The notes under the pieces were generated by a model. That model saw only the letters and a list, made by a program, of their open reading frames with translations, was not told where the DNA came from and made no database searches. Both the position numbers and the translations under genes were made by a program. This document shows, in pieces, positions 1-12,200 of a stretch of 43,590 nt of DNA (the first letter of the stretch is position 1; the number at the start of each line of letters is the position of its first letter). Source of the stretch: Streptacidiphilus carbonis (GTDB lineage Bacteria > Actinomycetota > Actinomycetes > Streptomycetales > Streptomycetaceae); NCBI RefSeq assembly GCF_000787775.1, contig NZ_BBPM01000015.1, forward strand, positions 1 to 43,590, read 5' to 3'.

Positions 1-1985
1 AGCGGACCAGCAGGGCCCGGTCCTCGGACCGCACCGGGGCGCCCGCCCCGACCATGGGGAACTGGACCGATGACGGGCTGTCAGCCCCCTGGTCGACCAC
101 CAGGGAGAGGGTGGTGTCGTCGGCGAGGAGCAGTTCGGCGCTCCAGTGGTCGACCTGCCGCGTCCTGGCGCTTGCGCGGATCTCGGCCTCCTCCTGGCGC
201 ACCCGCTCCAGGTCGGCGGGGTCGATCCGGGTGCTGAAGGGCACCTGTCCGTCGGCCTCGGCGCCCAGCTCGACCGGGAAGGACAGCTTGCGGTTGCTGC
301 CGTCCTCGGTGTGCCGCACCTGGAACCTGACCCCGTCCAGGCCCTCGCGCGCCCGGATCGAGCCGGCCAGCTCGATCAGGCCGTCGACCGGCCGGGCCGC
401 GGAGACCCGGGCCCTGACCGTCTCGATCCGCAGGCCGAGGTGCTGGTCGGAGATCTGCGGGATGAGCCGCACGTCCTGGTTCAGCCAGACCGGGGTGGGG
501 ACCTGGCCGGAGCCGGTCCTGCCCTCCTTGATCCGGGTCCGCCGCGGGCGGCCGGCGCCGAACTGCGCCAGCGTCACCCCCCAGTTGCCGTCCTTCCACT
601 CGCCGCGCTTCTTCAGGCGGTCCGGGTTGACCGTCACCGACCAGCCGGACCAGTCGGCGTGGTGGAACGGCAGGTTGCGCTCCCGGGCGGTCACGTCCGG
701 GCGGCGCACGGTGCGGGTGGGCAGCAGCAGGGTGCGCTTGCTCTTGCCGCCCTGGCGGAGCATCAGCGCGCGGACCGAGTCGAAGCGGTGCTCGGCGCCG
801 AGGTTCTTCTGGAAGGCGTGGCCCTCCAGCTTGAGCTCGCCGTCCTCCCAGGTGACCGTGTCCACGCTGGCGTGCAGGCCGACGGCGGCGACCAGGCTGG
901 ACACCGCCTCGTCCAGCGGTGGGCTGTCCTTGAGGGCGGGGTAGGCCGCCTTGGGCCGCAGCGTGCCCCGGGTCGGGATGGCCCGCGGGTACTCCTTCTC
1001 GAACTCCAGGATCGCCAGGATGTCGGCCATCCGGCGCTTGACGGTCAGCCAGAACTTGATCCGCAGCCCCTCGGGCAGGCGGTTCAGCACCGAGGGGTCG
1101 ATGTCGTCCAGGATCGGCCCGACATGGTCCAGGAAGAGTGTGCGGTACTCCTCGTCGGCGAACGGCAGCACCCGGTAGAAGATCTGCATCTCCTCGACCA
1201 GCACATTGTGGTCGTAGGAGCGCAGGTACTTGCCGTATTCCTTGCCGGGCTGGGACTTCAGGAAGTCCCTGACCATGCTGATCGAGGCCATCCGGTCGAT
1301 CAGGCCCTTGGGGTTGTCACGGTTCTGGGTGATCGACTTGGAGCCGACCTCGCGCATCCGCCACAGGTAGATCGGCTCCGACAGGGCGTCCACCTGCTTG
1401 GCCAGGTAGTGCAGCGGGATGCTCACCGGGGCGTCCTCGTACAGGATGCCGGGGTACTGCATCGCGTGCTCGTCCCAGAAGCTGCGCCGGTAGACCTTGT
1501 TCCAGGCGGTGCGGTCGGTGACCAGCGCCGGGAAGCTGCTGATGTGGGTGCCGATCCTGGTCTTCGCGAACGGCGCCTGGTGCACCCAGGACGGGTTGCT
1601 GCCGACGGCGCGGAAGCGGTGCACATTGCCGGCCACGAAGTCCGACCCGGACTGCTCCAGGGTCTCGATCATCAGCTGGTACGCCGTGGGCGGGACGATG
1701 TCGTCGCTGTCCACGAAGGCCAGGAACTCGCCGTCCTGGTGCATCTCGGCGGTGCCGGTGTTGCGGGCCGGGCCGAGGCCCTTGTTCTCCTGCTGGACCA
1801 GCCGGAACCGGGGGTCCCGCTGTGCGAACGCCTCGGCGATCACGGCGCTGGAGTCCGTGGAACCGTCGTCGACCATGACGACCTCGAAGGCGTTCGAAAG
1901 TCTGCGCGGCGAGGGATGCCAGGCACTCCTCGAGGTACAGCTCGACGTTGTAGATCGGGACGACCACGGAGAGACGGGGTGCCAT
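1..1985 (-). pseudogene. GT2 glycosyltransferase with beta-rich modules; frameshifted near the start and cut by the window edge
   Basis: Probable cell-wall polymer glycosyltransferase. The ATG at 1985 opens with MAPRLSVVVPIYNVELYLEE, a typical family 2 (GT-A) N-terminus. At about 1895 the frame breaks: one extra base in the TTCGAACGCC stretch separates the ...AAQTF segment from NAFEVVMVDDGS in the next frame. From there the frame stays open to base 1, about 630 more codons. Downstream I read the family motifs NKGLGPARNTG and FVDSDD (nucleotide-sugar and metal binding), then an alpha-helical stretch, then two copies of a beta-rich module (around VTWEDGELKLEGHAF and RPVDGLIELAGSI) that also occur in the paralogues at 9222-12758 and 4513-6557. 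By analogy a CDP-glycerol glycerophosphotransferase domain may follow beyond the left edge; that is inference. The indel may be a real inactivation or a sequence error. A start downstream of the break would lack the first strand of the fold. Confidence 0.75.
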
Positions 1986-2274
1986 GAGGTGGGGCGGACC
2001 TTTCTGGACTGACGGACACGGCGGACGTGCTCGACAGCGCGCACTGGTCCACTTGTACGACCCAGACTATCCGGCGCCCAGAGGGGTCGGCACCCTCCGT
2101 TCGGCTGGACGGCGGCAGCAGTAAAGGCCCCGGACATGTGCTGGACGGGGGCCCCGCGGCCGGACGCTAAGGTGTTCCCTCGGGTCGACCGCGTGGATGC
2201 CGCCTGCTCCACGCCCGCCACCTGGGTCTTTCGTGGGGGTTTCGGGGGTCGCTCCCGAAGAGATTGGAGCAGCC
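1986..2274. promoter_or_regulatory. Divergent intergenic region between two glycosyltransferase genes
   Basis: These 289 bases separate the oppositely transcribed genes starting at 1985 (minus) and 2275 (plus), so promoters for both must lie here. No reading frame in it looks coding. I see no clear -35/-10 pair. AT-rich patches near 2050-2070 and 2120-2130 are the likeliest places. Confidence 0.4.
2266..2269 (+). promoter_or_regulatory. Ribosome binding site fixing a GTG start
   Basis: GGAG, five bases before the GTG at 2275. This decides against a longer version starting at an ATG at 2197, which has no such site and would add 26 residues before the conserved PRFSIIVP strand. Confidence 0.7.
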
Positions 2275-4485
2275 GTGCCCCGGTTCAGCATCATCGTCCC
2301 CGCCTACCAGGTTCAGTCCTACCTGGGCGAGTGCCTCGACTCCGTGCTCGACCAGTCCTTCGCGGACTTCGAGCTGATCGCCGTGGACGACGCCTCGCCC
2401 GACGGCACCGGGGCGATCCTGGACCGGTACGCCGCCCGTGACCAGCGGGTCCGGGTGCTGCACCTGCCGGACAACGTGGGCCTGGGCCGGGCCAGGAACG
2501 CCGGGCTCGACGTGGCCACCGGCGACTATCTGCTCTTCCTGGACAGCGACGACATTCTCACCGAAGGCTCACTCGCTGCGGTGGCCGCCAGGCTCGCAGC
2601 CACCGGCGACCCCGAGGTCCTGGTCTACGACTACGCCCGGCTGTACTGGGACGACCGCACCGTCCGCAGCCGCGCCGGCGACGAGGGCGAGTTCCGCCCC
2701 GGCGGGGGCCGGCCCGACGTGTTCACCGCCGCCGAGCGCGAGAACGTCCTGGAACTGCTGATGGTCGTCTGGAACAAGGCCTACCGCAGGGACTTCGTCG
2801 AGGCGGCCGGCTTCAGGTTCCCGGCCGGGTACTACGAGGACACCCCCTGGACCTACCCGGTGCTGCTGTCCGCCCCCGGCATCGCCCTGCTGGACCGGGT
2901 GGTGGTGCACTACCGGCAGCGGAGGCAGGGCGGCAACATCCTGGCCACCGTCAGCCGCAAGCACTTCGACGTCTTCAGCCAGTACGACCTGGTGTTCGCC
3001 TTCGTCCAGGAGCGCCCGGAGCTGCACCGGTGGCTGCCGCTGCTGCACCGCCGGATGGTGGAGCACCTGCGCACGATCGCCGCCCACCCGGACCGGGTGC
3101 CGGCCGAGTCCCGCAAGGAGTTCCTGGCCCTGGCCGCCGACGCCGAGCGCCGGCACCGGCCGGAGGGCGCCCCCGAACTGGCGGTCACCGGTGACTGGAA
3201 GTCCGGGACGCTGGGCCGGATCGCCCGCGGCGCCCGGCGCGGCGTCAACGAGGCCACCCCCAGGGCCAAGAAGGCGGTGGCCCGGCAGCTGCTCAGCACC
3301 TATCAGAGCGTCCAGCGCAGACTGCCGCTGGACCCGCAGCTCGCCCTGTTCTCCTCCTACTGGTACCGGCTGCCCTCCTGCAACCCGGCGGCGATCCAGG
3401 CCAAGCTCAGCGAGCTGGCCCCGGAGATCCGACCGGTCTGGGTGGTGGAGGCAGGCCGCCGCAAGGACCTGCCCAAGGGCCTGGCCGCGGTCTCGCCCGG
3501 ATCCCGCGCCTACCGCGAGGCCGCCTCCCGGGCCACCTGGTCGGTCAGCAATGTCGACTTCCCGGTCAGCGTGCCCAAGCGCGAGGGCATGGTCTACCTG
3601 CAGACCCACCGCGGCACCCCGGTCAAGCAGATGGGTACGGCGCTGCGCGACTACCCGGCGGCCGGGTCGGCGCTGAGCTTCAACGCGATGCTGCGCCGGG
3701 TGGACTCCTGGGACTACAGCCTGAGCGCCAACCACTTCTCCACCCTGGTCTGGGAACGGGTCTACCCCTCCGACTTCCGGTCGCTGGAGTACGGCTACCC
3801 GCGCAACGACGTCTACTACTCGGCGGGCGCGGCCGAGGTGCTGGCCGCCCGCGAGGAACTGGGCATCAAGCCGGGGCAGACGGCGCTGCTGTACGCGCCG
3901 ACCACCCGCGAGTACCGCAGCAGCTACCGGCCCTCGCTGGACCCGGCCGCGCTGGTGCGCGACCTGGGCCCGGACCATGTGCTGCTGTACCGCTCGCCGG
4001 AGCTGAACGCCGGGGCCGGATACGTCGCGCCGCGCCGGGCCACCGGTGCCGGCGTCGTCGACGTCAGCACGCACCCCTCGGTGGAGCGGCTCGCGCTCGC
4101 CGCCGACGCGCTGATCACCGACTACTCCTCGCTGATGGCGGACTACGCCAACCTGGACCGGCCGATCGTGCTGTTCGCCGACGACTGGCAGGTCTACCGG
4201 GAGACCCGGGGCACCAACCTGGACCTCTTCTCCGGCCGTCCGGGGCAGTCGCCGGGTCCCACCGCCGCCGGCCAGGCCGAACTGACCGAGCTGCTGCGCT
4301 CCGGCGAGTGGCGGTCCGCCGCCGGCGACGGGCTGCGGGCCGCCTTCAGGGAGCGCTTCTGCGAGTTCGACGACGGCCGCGCCGCCGAGCGGGTGGTCCG
4401 CACCGTGTTCCTGGGAGAGCAGGTCCCGCTGCCGGTGCTGCCGTTGGCGGACCGCACCCCGGCGCCCAGGCCCGAAGGGCTCTGA
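2275..4485 (+). CDS. GT2 glycosyltransferase fused to a CDP-glycerol glycerophosphotransferase-like domain (catalytic histidines changed)
   Basis: A 736-residue two-domain protein, probably acting at the inner membrane face in teichoic-acid-like polymer synthesis. Residues 1 to about 230 are a family 2 glycosyltransferase: PRFSIIVPAYQ, VDDASPDGT and the metal-binding DSDD at residues 90-93. Residues from about 350 to the end match the CDP-glycerol:poly(glycerophosphate) glycerophosphotransferase family (TagB/TagF type), with EYGYPRNDV, LLYAPTTREY, ITDYSSLMADYANLDRP, YRETRG and RERFCEFDDGRAAERV. The family motif HGTP reads THRGTP here (444-449), so the histidine position is arginine. The second conserved histidine, in VRAH of the paralogue at 6737-8980, is serine (YRSP, S574). 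The transferase half may therefore use another mechanism or be non-catalytic. The start is the GTG with a well-placed GGAG. It converges on the disrupted paralogue ending at 4513, 27 bases away. Confidence 0.88.
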   Translation: MPRFSIIVPAYQVQSYLGECLDSVLDQSFADFELIAVDDASPDGTGAILDRYAARDQRVRVLHLPDNVGLGRARNAGLDVATGDYLLFLDSDDILTEGSLAAVAARLAATGDPEVLVYDYARLYWDDRTVRSRAGDEGEFRPGGGRPDVFTAAERENVLELLMVVWNKAYRRDFVEAAGFRFPAGYYEDTPWTYPVLLSAPGIALLDRVVVHYRQRRQGGNILATVSRKHFDVFSQYDLVFAFVQERPELHRWLPLLHRRMVEHLRTIAAHPDRVPAESRKEFLALAADAERRHRPEGAPELAVTGDWKSGTLGRIARGARRGVNEATPRAKKAVARQLLSTYQSVQRRLPLDPQLALFSSYWYRLPSCNPAAIQAKLSELAPEIRPVWVVEAGRRKDLPKGLAAVSPGSRAYREAASRATWSVSNVDFPVSVPKREGMVYLQTHRGTPVKQMGTALRDYPAAGSALSFNAMLRRVDSWDYSLSANHFSTLVWERVYPSDFRSLEYGYPRNDVYYSAGAAEVLAAREELGIKPGQTALLYAPTTREYRSSYRPSLDPAALVRDLGPDHVLLYRSPELNAGAGYVAPRRATGAGVVDVSTHPSVERLALAADALITDYSSLMADYANLDRPIVLFADDWQVYRETRGTNLDLFSGRPGQSPGPTAAGQAELTELLRSGEWRSAAGDGLRAAFRERFCEFDDGRAAERVVRTVFLGEQVPLPVLPLADRTPAPRPEGL

Positions 4486-4512
4486 GGGCCGGTCCGGGAG
4501 CCTCCGTCGGGA

Positions 4513-6557
<2,045 letters not shown>

Positions 6558-6736
6558 GGTGAAGCGGTGACCCTCCGGGAGTACGACAGGTGTGACGCGC
6601 GCTGGGGGGCGCCGACACGTCGCAGCCTCCGCGACGGGGGGCTCTAACCTAATTTTCAATGAACACACAACGTCCTCATGCTTTCGAGGACATGAATGCG
6701 TGGTGCAGGCCGGTGCTGCCGGTGCTGTCAGTGCCG
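6558..6736. promoter_or_regulatory. AT-richer spacer upstream of the disrupted transferase gene
   Basis: The stretch around 6645-6700 is clearly lower in GC than its surroundings and lies upstream of the minus-strand start at 6557, so it is the likely promoter region. The neighbouring minus-strand gene ends at 6737. I cannot place a convincing -35/-10 pair. Confidence 0.35.
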
Positions 6737-8980
6737 TCAGCGCACCGGGGCGGAGACCTGGAGCTGTGCCTGGCGGGGTGAGGGGGCGTGCGGCCGTTGC
6801 GCGAGCGGGAGCGGGGCCGGGAGCTCGCGCTGGTCCAGGAACAGCCTGCGGACCACCCGCTCGGCCGCCCGTCCGTCGTCGAGGGCGCAGAAGCGCTCCC
6901 GGAAGGCGGCGCGCAGCTTCGCCGAGTGCTCGCTTTCCCAGGCTCCGGAGCGGAACGCGTGCGCCAGGGTGTCCTCGTCCGCGGCCACCAGCCCGGGGGT
7001 CTCGCCGGGACGGCCGGACAGCAGGTCGAAGTAGACCCCGCGGGTCTCCCGGTACACCTCCCAGTCGGGGGCGTGCACGATGATCGGCCGGTCCAGGTTG
7101 GCGTAGTCGAAGAGGATCGAGGAGTAGTCGGTCACCAGGGCGTCGGAGGCCAGCATCAGCTCCTCCACGCTGGGGTGCTGCGACACGTCCCGGACCAGTC
7201 CGCGCCGCTGCAGGTCGCGCAGCCCGGCGTCCTCGCCGTAGAAGTAGTGGGCCCGGACCAGCAGGGTGCAGTCGTCGCCCAGGGCGCGGCAGAGCCGGGC
7301 GAGGTCCAACTGCAGCCGGAACTCCCGCTGGTGGTCCCGGTGCGTGGGCGCGTAGAGGATCGCCGTGGTGCCGGGGGCGATGCCCAGCCCCTCCCTGATC
7401 CGCAGCACGTCGGCACCGGTGGCGGTGGCCAGTACGTCGTTGCGCGGGTAGCCGGCCTCCAGGTTCTCGAAGGCGCCGGGGAAGACCCGGTCCCACACCT
7501 CGCTGGAGTGCCGGTTGGAGGACAGGCTCAGGTCCCACTGGGCGACCATGCCCATCAGCCGGTTCCAGTTGACCTTGGCGGAGCAGGCCGGGTGGTCCAG
7601 CTGGTCCAGGCCCATCTTCTTCAGCGGGGTGCCGTGATGGGTCATCAGGAACCGCTGCCCGGGGCGCTTGGGGAGGGCCATGCCGAGGCCCGAGTTGGTC
7701 ACCAGGTAGCCGGCCCGGGTGGCGTACCACCAGAACCTGGGGGAGCGCAGCAGCACGTGGTCGGTGCCCGCGGGCGCCGACTCGGCTCCCTTCGGCGTCA
7801 GCACCCACACGCCGCGGACGCCGGGGGCCAGTTCGCGTGCCTTGGCCTGGACCGCCCCGGGGTTGCTCCCGGTCGAGTCCCCCCAGTACGAGCAGTAGAG
7901 CGCCAGGTCGCGGCGGATCGGCAGCATTCCGCCGATCCGCCGGGCGGCCCCGACCAGATGTCCCTCGATCCGCCGGTGCAGCCGCTCGCGGCCCTGCAGC
8001 AGGCGCTTGCGGGCCTGGTCCAGCGCCTGCCCGGCCAGGAACAGCGAGCGCGAGCCGGTCAGCACACCCCGGGCGCGCAGGCCGCCGAGCCCCGGCAGCC
8101 CGCCCGCGGTCAGACCCCGTCGGCGCGTACAGCTCTCGGCCGCGGCCCGGAAGAAGGCGGCGGTCTCCGAGCGGGACGCGTCGCCGGGGCGGGACAGCTC
8201 GTCCAGGACGGTGCGGACCAGCCGCTCCAGCACCGACCGGGCCAGGTCCGGCTGGTCCTGGACCCGGGTGAGCAGCTCCTCGAAGCCGTCCAGCAGCGCC
8301 GGGTCGCACGCGCGGACGGCGGACGGCACCCGGGGGTCGCGCTGGATCCGGCGCACCAGGCACAGCTCGGAGCTGGTGGCCACGGTCCCGGCGTCCAGCA
8401 GCGAGCGGTAGGCGAAGACCAGTTCGGAGTCGGCGCCGGGCAGCGGCCCGGGGCCGTGCGGGGCGCAGAAGTCGCGGCGCAGCACCCGGTTGGACCGCAG
8501 CGCGGGCAGCCGCAGCAGCGTCGGCCGGGCCGCGGCCCCAGCGGTGCTGCCGCCGTCGGACTGGGCCGGCAGCACCGCGCCCCTGGCCGGCTGCGGACGG
8601 CGCTGCCAGTCGTCGGTCCGGTGCGCGAACACCAGCACCTGGGGGTCGCCGGCGGCGGCGAGCGCGCGGTCCAGCACTTCCAGCGCCCGCGGGGTGAGCG
8701 CGTCGTCGGCGGACAGCAGCAGCAGGTACTCGCCGGAGGCCCGGTCCGCGCCGAGGCGCAGCGCGGCGTCCTGGTCGCCGCTCCGGAGCGAGGACAGCAG
8801 CAGGACCCGCGGGTCCAGCCGGGTGAACTCGCCCGCGATCGCCGCGGTGTGGTCGGTCGATCCGGCGTCCACCACGATGAGTTGGACGTCGCCCCGACCC
8901 TGGGAGAGGACCGACTCCAGGCACTCCCTCAAGTGCCGCTGCGCGTTGTGGACCGGGACGATGATGCTGAAGCGGGGCAT
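6737..8980 (-). CDS. GT2 glycosyltransferase fused to a CDP-glycerol glycerophosphotransferase domain (both conserved histidines present)
   Basis: A 747-residue protein with the same two-domain layout as the gene at 2275-4485. The N-terminal GT2 domain (MPRFSIIVPVHNAQ) is degenerate: VVDAGSTD replaces VDDGSTD, and the metal-binding DSDD is SADD at residues 90-93. Residues from about 350 on form the TagB/TagF-like transferase: LYCSYWGDSTGSNP, LVTNSGLGMALPKRPGQ, THHGTPLKKMG (H449), EAGYPRNDV, LLVRAHYF (H578), VTDYSSILFDYANLDRP and RERFCALDDGRAAERV. It is the only copy seen here with both histidines conserved in the family, so it is the best candidate for active glycerophosphate (or other polyol phosphate) transfer from a CDP-activated donor. 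The start is the ATG at 8980; the upstream Shine-Dalgarno is weak. It is divergent from the gene at 9222. The real substrate is unknown. Confidence 0.88.
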   Translation of the reverse strand: MPRFSIIVPVHNAQRHLRECLESVLSQGRGDVQLIVVDAGSTDHTAAIAGEFTRLDPRVLLLSSLRSGDQDAALRLGADRASGEYLLLLSADDALTPRALEVLDRALAAAGDPQVLVFAHRTDDWQRRPQPARGAVLPAQSDGGSTAGAAARPTLLRLPALRSNRVLRRDFCAPHGPGPLPGADSELVFAYRSLLDAGTVATSSELCLVRRIQRDPRVPSAVRACDPALLDGFEELLTRVQDQPDLARSVLERLVRTVLDELSRPGDASRSETAAFFRAAAESCTRRRGLTAGGLPGLGGLRARGVLTGSRSLFLAGQALDQARKRLLQGRERLHRRIEGHLVGAARRIGGMLPIRRDLALYCSYWGDSTGSNPGAVQAKARELAPGVRGVWVLTPKGAESAPAGTDHVLLRSPRFWWYATRAGYLVTNSGLGMALPKRPGQRFLMTHHGTPLKKMGLDQLDHPACSAKVNWNRLMGMVAQWDLSLSSNRHSSEVWDRVFPGAFENLEAGYPRNDVLATATGADVLRIREGLGIAPGTTAILYAPTHRDHQREFRLQLDLARLCRALGDDCTLLVRAHYFYGEDAGLRDLQRRGLVRDVSQHPSVEELMLASDALVTDYSSILFDYANLDRPIIVHAPDWEVYRETRGVYFDLLSGRPGETPGLVAADEDTLAHAFRSGAWESEHSAKLRAAFRERFCALDDGRAAERVVRRLFLDQRELPAPLPLAQRPHAPSPRQAQLQVSAPVR

Positions 8981-9221
8981 GGGAATCCGTCGTGTCGAGT
9001 GCCTGGCGGGGGCGCGGCCGGCCCTGGGGTGGCGTCACGGCCTGCATCGACAGCGGAACGTATTGATCCGGTAACAGTCTGTCAAATCCGCTGTGCCGTC
9101 CAGCGGATGCGCCCTGGTTCACCTGAACGGGCGAGGGCGAGTGACCTTCTTCCGGCCGCCCTGGTTGGAGGTCCCATCGGGGACTCCCCGTCCGCGTCCC
9201 GCCCGGAGTCAGGTTGTTGCC
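8981..9221. promoter_or_regulatory. Divergent intergenic region between two glycosyltransferase genes
   Basis: A 241-base spacer between minus-strand (8980) and plus-strand (9222) starts. It contains an AT-richer patch at about 9058-9092 that could serve promoters in either direction. No coding frame or clear hairpin was seen. Confidence 0.35.
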
Positions 9222-12200
9222 ATGTCACCCCAACTCAGTGTCATCGTCCCCGTCTTCAATGTGCAGGACTACCTCGCGGACTGCCTGGACTCGATCGCGG
9301 CACAGACCATGGCCGACCTCGAAGCGGTGATGGTGGACGACGGCTCCACGGACGGAAGCACGGCGATCGCCGAGCGGTACGCGGCCGCGGACCCGCGGTT
9401 CCGGCTGGTGCGCCAGCAGAACGGGGGTCTCGGCAGCGCCCGCAACCTGGGGGTCCGCTCGGTCCACCCGGAAAGCAGGTACCTGGGCTTCGTCGACAGC
9501 GACGACGTCCTGCCCCGGGGCGCGTACCAGTACCTGTACGAGGCGCTGGAGGAGAGCGGCTCGGACCTCGCGACCGGCAACGTGTACCGGCTGCAGGCCG
9601 ACCGCCGGGTGCAGAACCACCAGCACGCGCATCTGGCCAGGACGGTGCTGGGCACCCATGTCAGCCGGGACCCGTGGCTGCTCACCGACCGGATCGCCTG
9701 CAACAAGCTGTTCCGCAGGGAGTTCTGGGAGCGGCACCGGCTGGCCTTCCCGGAGGGTGTGCTCTACGAGGACATCGCGCTGACCGTCCCCGCGCACTTC
9801 CTGGCAGAGGCCGTGGACGTGGTGCACCGGCACGTCTACTACTGGCGGATCAGAAGCGGCTCCATCACCCAGCGGGCCGCCGAGGCGCAGGGCGCCCGCG
9901 ACCGGATCGAGGCGGTCAACCGCACCAGCCGCTTCCTGGCCGAGCGCTCTCCAGCCCATCAGCGGGCCTTCGAGAAGCAGACCCTGTCCTATGACTTCCG
10001 CTTCCTGATGGACGCCTTTCCGAAGGCCGGCGAGGAGTACCGGGAGGCCGTCGTGGCCGGGGCCGCCGACTTCGCCGAACGGCTGGAGCCGGAGGCCTTC
10101 GCCGACCTCCCGGTCGACCTGCGGGCCAAGTGGGAGCTGATCCGCGGCCGCCGGACCGCGGAACTGCTCGACCTGATGCTGCTGGAGCAGCGCAGCCACC
10201 AGGGCTTCGAGGTCGCCGGCGGGGTCCGGCGCCGCGCGGTGTACCGCTCCGGCTCCGGCAAGCCGATCCCGCTCCCGGCCCGGGTCACCACCCTGCGCGG
10301 CGGTGAACTCCCGCTGACGGCCAAGTTGGAGGAGGTGGGCTGGTCGCCCGAGGGGTTGCTGGAACTGCACGGCTGCGCCTATGTCGAGAACCTCCCGGAC
10401 GGCTCCGCGCTCACCTCGTTCCGTACCGCCGTGCTCACCGGACCCGACCGGCGCCGCTCGCTGCTCCCGCTGCGGAGCCGTCCGTCGGTCGCCGCCGGGC
10501 GCGGCTCCTGGCAGGAACTGCACGACCACGGCGGCTCCGGCTTCCTGCTCACCGTCGACCCGGAGCGGTTCAAGCGCGACGGCCGTTGGCAGGTCGGCAG
10601 CTGGAGCCTGCGGATCGTGCTCGGGCGGGCCGGACTGCTGCGCAACGCGGGGCTGCGCGCCGCCGGGAGCAACGTCGACTTCACCCGGGTACGGCCGCTG
10701 GACCCGGACCGGCTGCTGCGGATCGGCTTCGACAAGGGGGTGGTGATCCTCAAGGTGGAGGAGGTGCAGGCCAGGATCGACGGCCACCGCCTGGTCGACG
10801 GATGCCTGGAGATCACCGGCCGGGTCCGCGAACGGCACCGCCCGGTACAGCTGACGGTCAATCAGAAGGGCTCCTCGGCACGGGTGGAGGTGCCGGTCCG
10901 CTGCGTCGCGGCGGAGGGCGGCTGGCGTCCCTTCCTGGCGGCCGTGCCGCTGGACACCGTCGGATCGGTCGCTCCCGCGGTCCAGGACGGCCCCCGTGAG
11001 CTGGCGCCCAGCTCGGTCGACGGCTGGTGGACCCGGCTGGTCACCGAGGGCGGGGCGCAGCTGGTGGTCAGCGCCGCGCCCGAACTCGCCTCCGGCAGCT
11101 ACCCGCTGCCGCCGGGGCCGGGCGGACCTCATCCGCGCCTGGGCGAGGAGCTGCAGCTGTTCGCGGGCACCGAGGGACAGTTGATGCTGGAGCGGACCCG
11201 GCGCCCGGCGGCCGAGCAGCTCGCCTGGACGCCCGGGGGACGGCTGGAGATCGCGGGAACGCTGCCCGGGGACGCCGGCCCGGTGGAACTGGTGCTGCGC
11301 CACAGCGGGCTGCACGAGGAGGCGCGCGTCCCGGTCACCCAGGCCGACGGCGGCTTCACCGCCTCCCTCGATCCGGCCGCCCACCCGGGGCCGCGCGGCG
11401 GACACCCGCTGCGTGAGGGGCACTGGTACGGCTTCCTGCGCCCGGTCGGCGCCGACAGCAGGGACGGCGAGCTGTCGCTGCGGCTCGCCACCTCCACCCT
11501 GGCCCGGCTTCCCCTGGACCGCCCGGGCGAGGGGCGCCGGTTCGCGGTGACGGCGTGCTACCGCGACATGTTCGTGCTCAGCTCCGGCGCCGCCCCCGGC
11601 TTCGAGCAGCAGAGCCCCTACCGGACCCGGCAGCTGGCCCGGGAGGCCTACCCGGCGGCCCGCCGGCTGCCGCTCCGCGACACCGTGCTGTACAGCAGCT
11701 TCGACGGACGCCAGTACGGGGACGCGCCGCGCGCCGTGCACGAGGAACTGCTCGGCCGCGACCGGGAGCTGCAGCACCTGTGGACGGTGGACGACGAGCA
11801 GGTGCCGCTGCCGCTGTCGGCCCGCGCCGTCGCGCTGGGCGGCGCGGAGTGGCACGAGGCGCTGGCCACCAGCCGCTATCTGGTCACCAACACCCAGCTG
11901 CCGCCCTGGTTCCGGCGGCGGGAGGGCCAGACCGTGGTCCAGTGCGGCACCGGGGTGCCGGTCAAGCGCACCGGACTGGCGCTGCGCGGCTCCGTCTACG
12001 CCGACCACAGCCGGCTGGCGGAGCTGCCCGAGCAGTCCCGGCAGTGGAGCCTGCTGTTGTCGCCGAACCGGTCCGGCACGGCGGCGCTGCGCCGGGCCTG
12101 GGACTACCGGGGCGAGATCCTCGGCGACTGCTCCCCGCGCACCGACCTGCTGCACGCCGAGGACCGGGAGAAGCTCGCCGAGGTGCTGCGGCGCCGGCTC

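Noticed and set aside
146-1987. A 613-codon plus-strand open frame at the left edge
   Set aside because: It is antisense to the GT2 gene, whose motifs read cleanly on the minus strand.
2569-4074. A 501-codon minus-strand open frame
   Set aside because: It lies under the motif-rich plus-strand transferase and is of antisense composition.
6788-9994. A 1068-codon plus-strand open frame
   Set aside because: It is antisense to the transferase at 6737-8980 and in the wrong frame for the gene at 9222; its composition is low in hydrophobic residues with no motifs.
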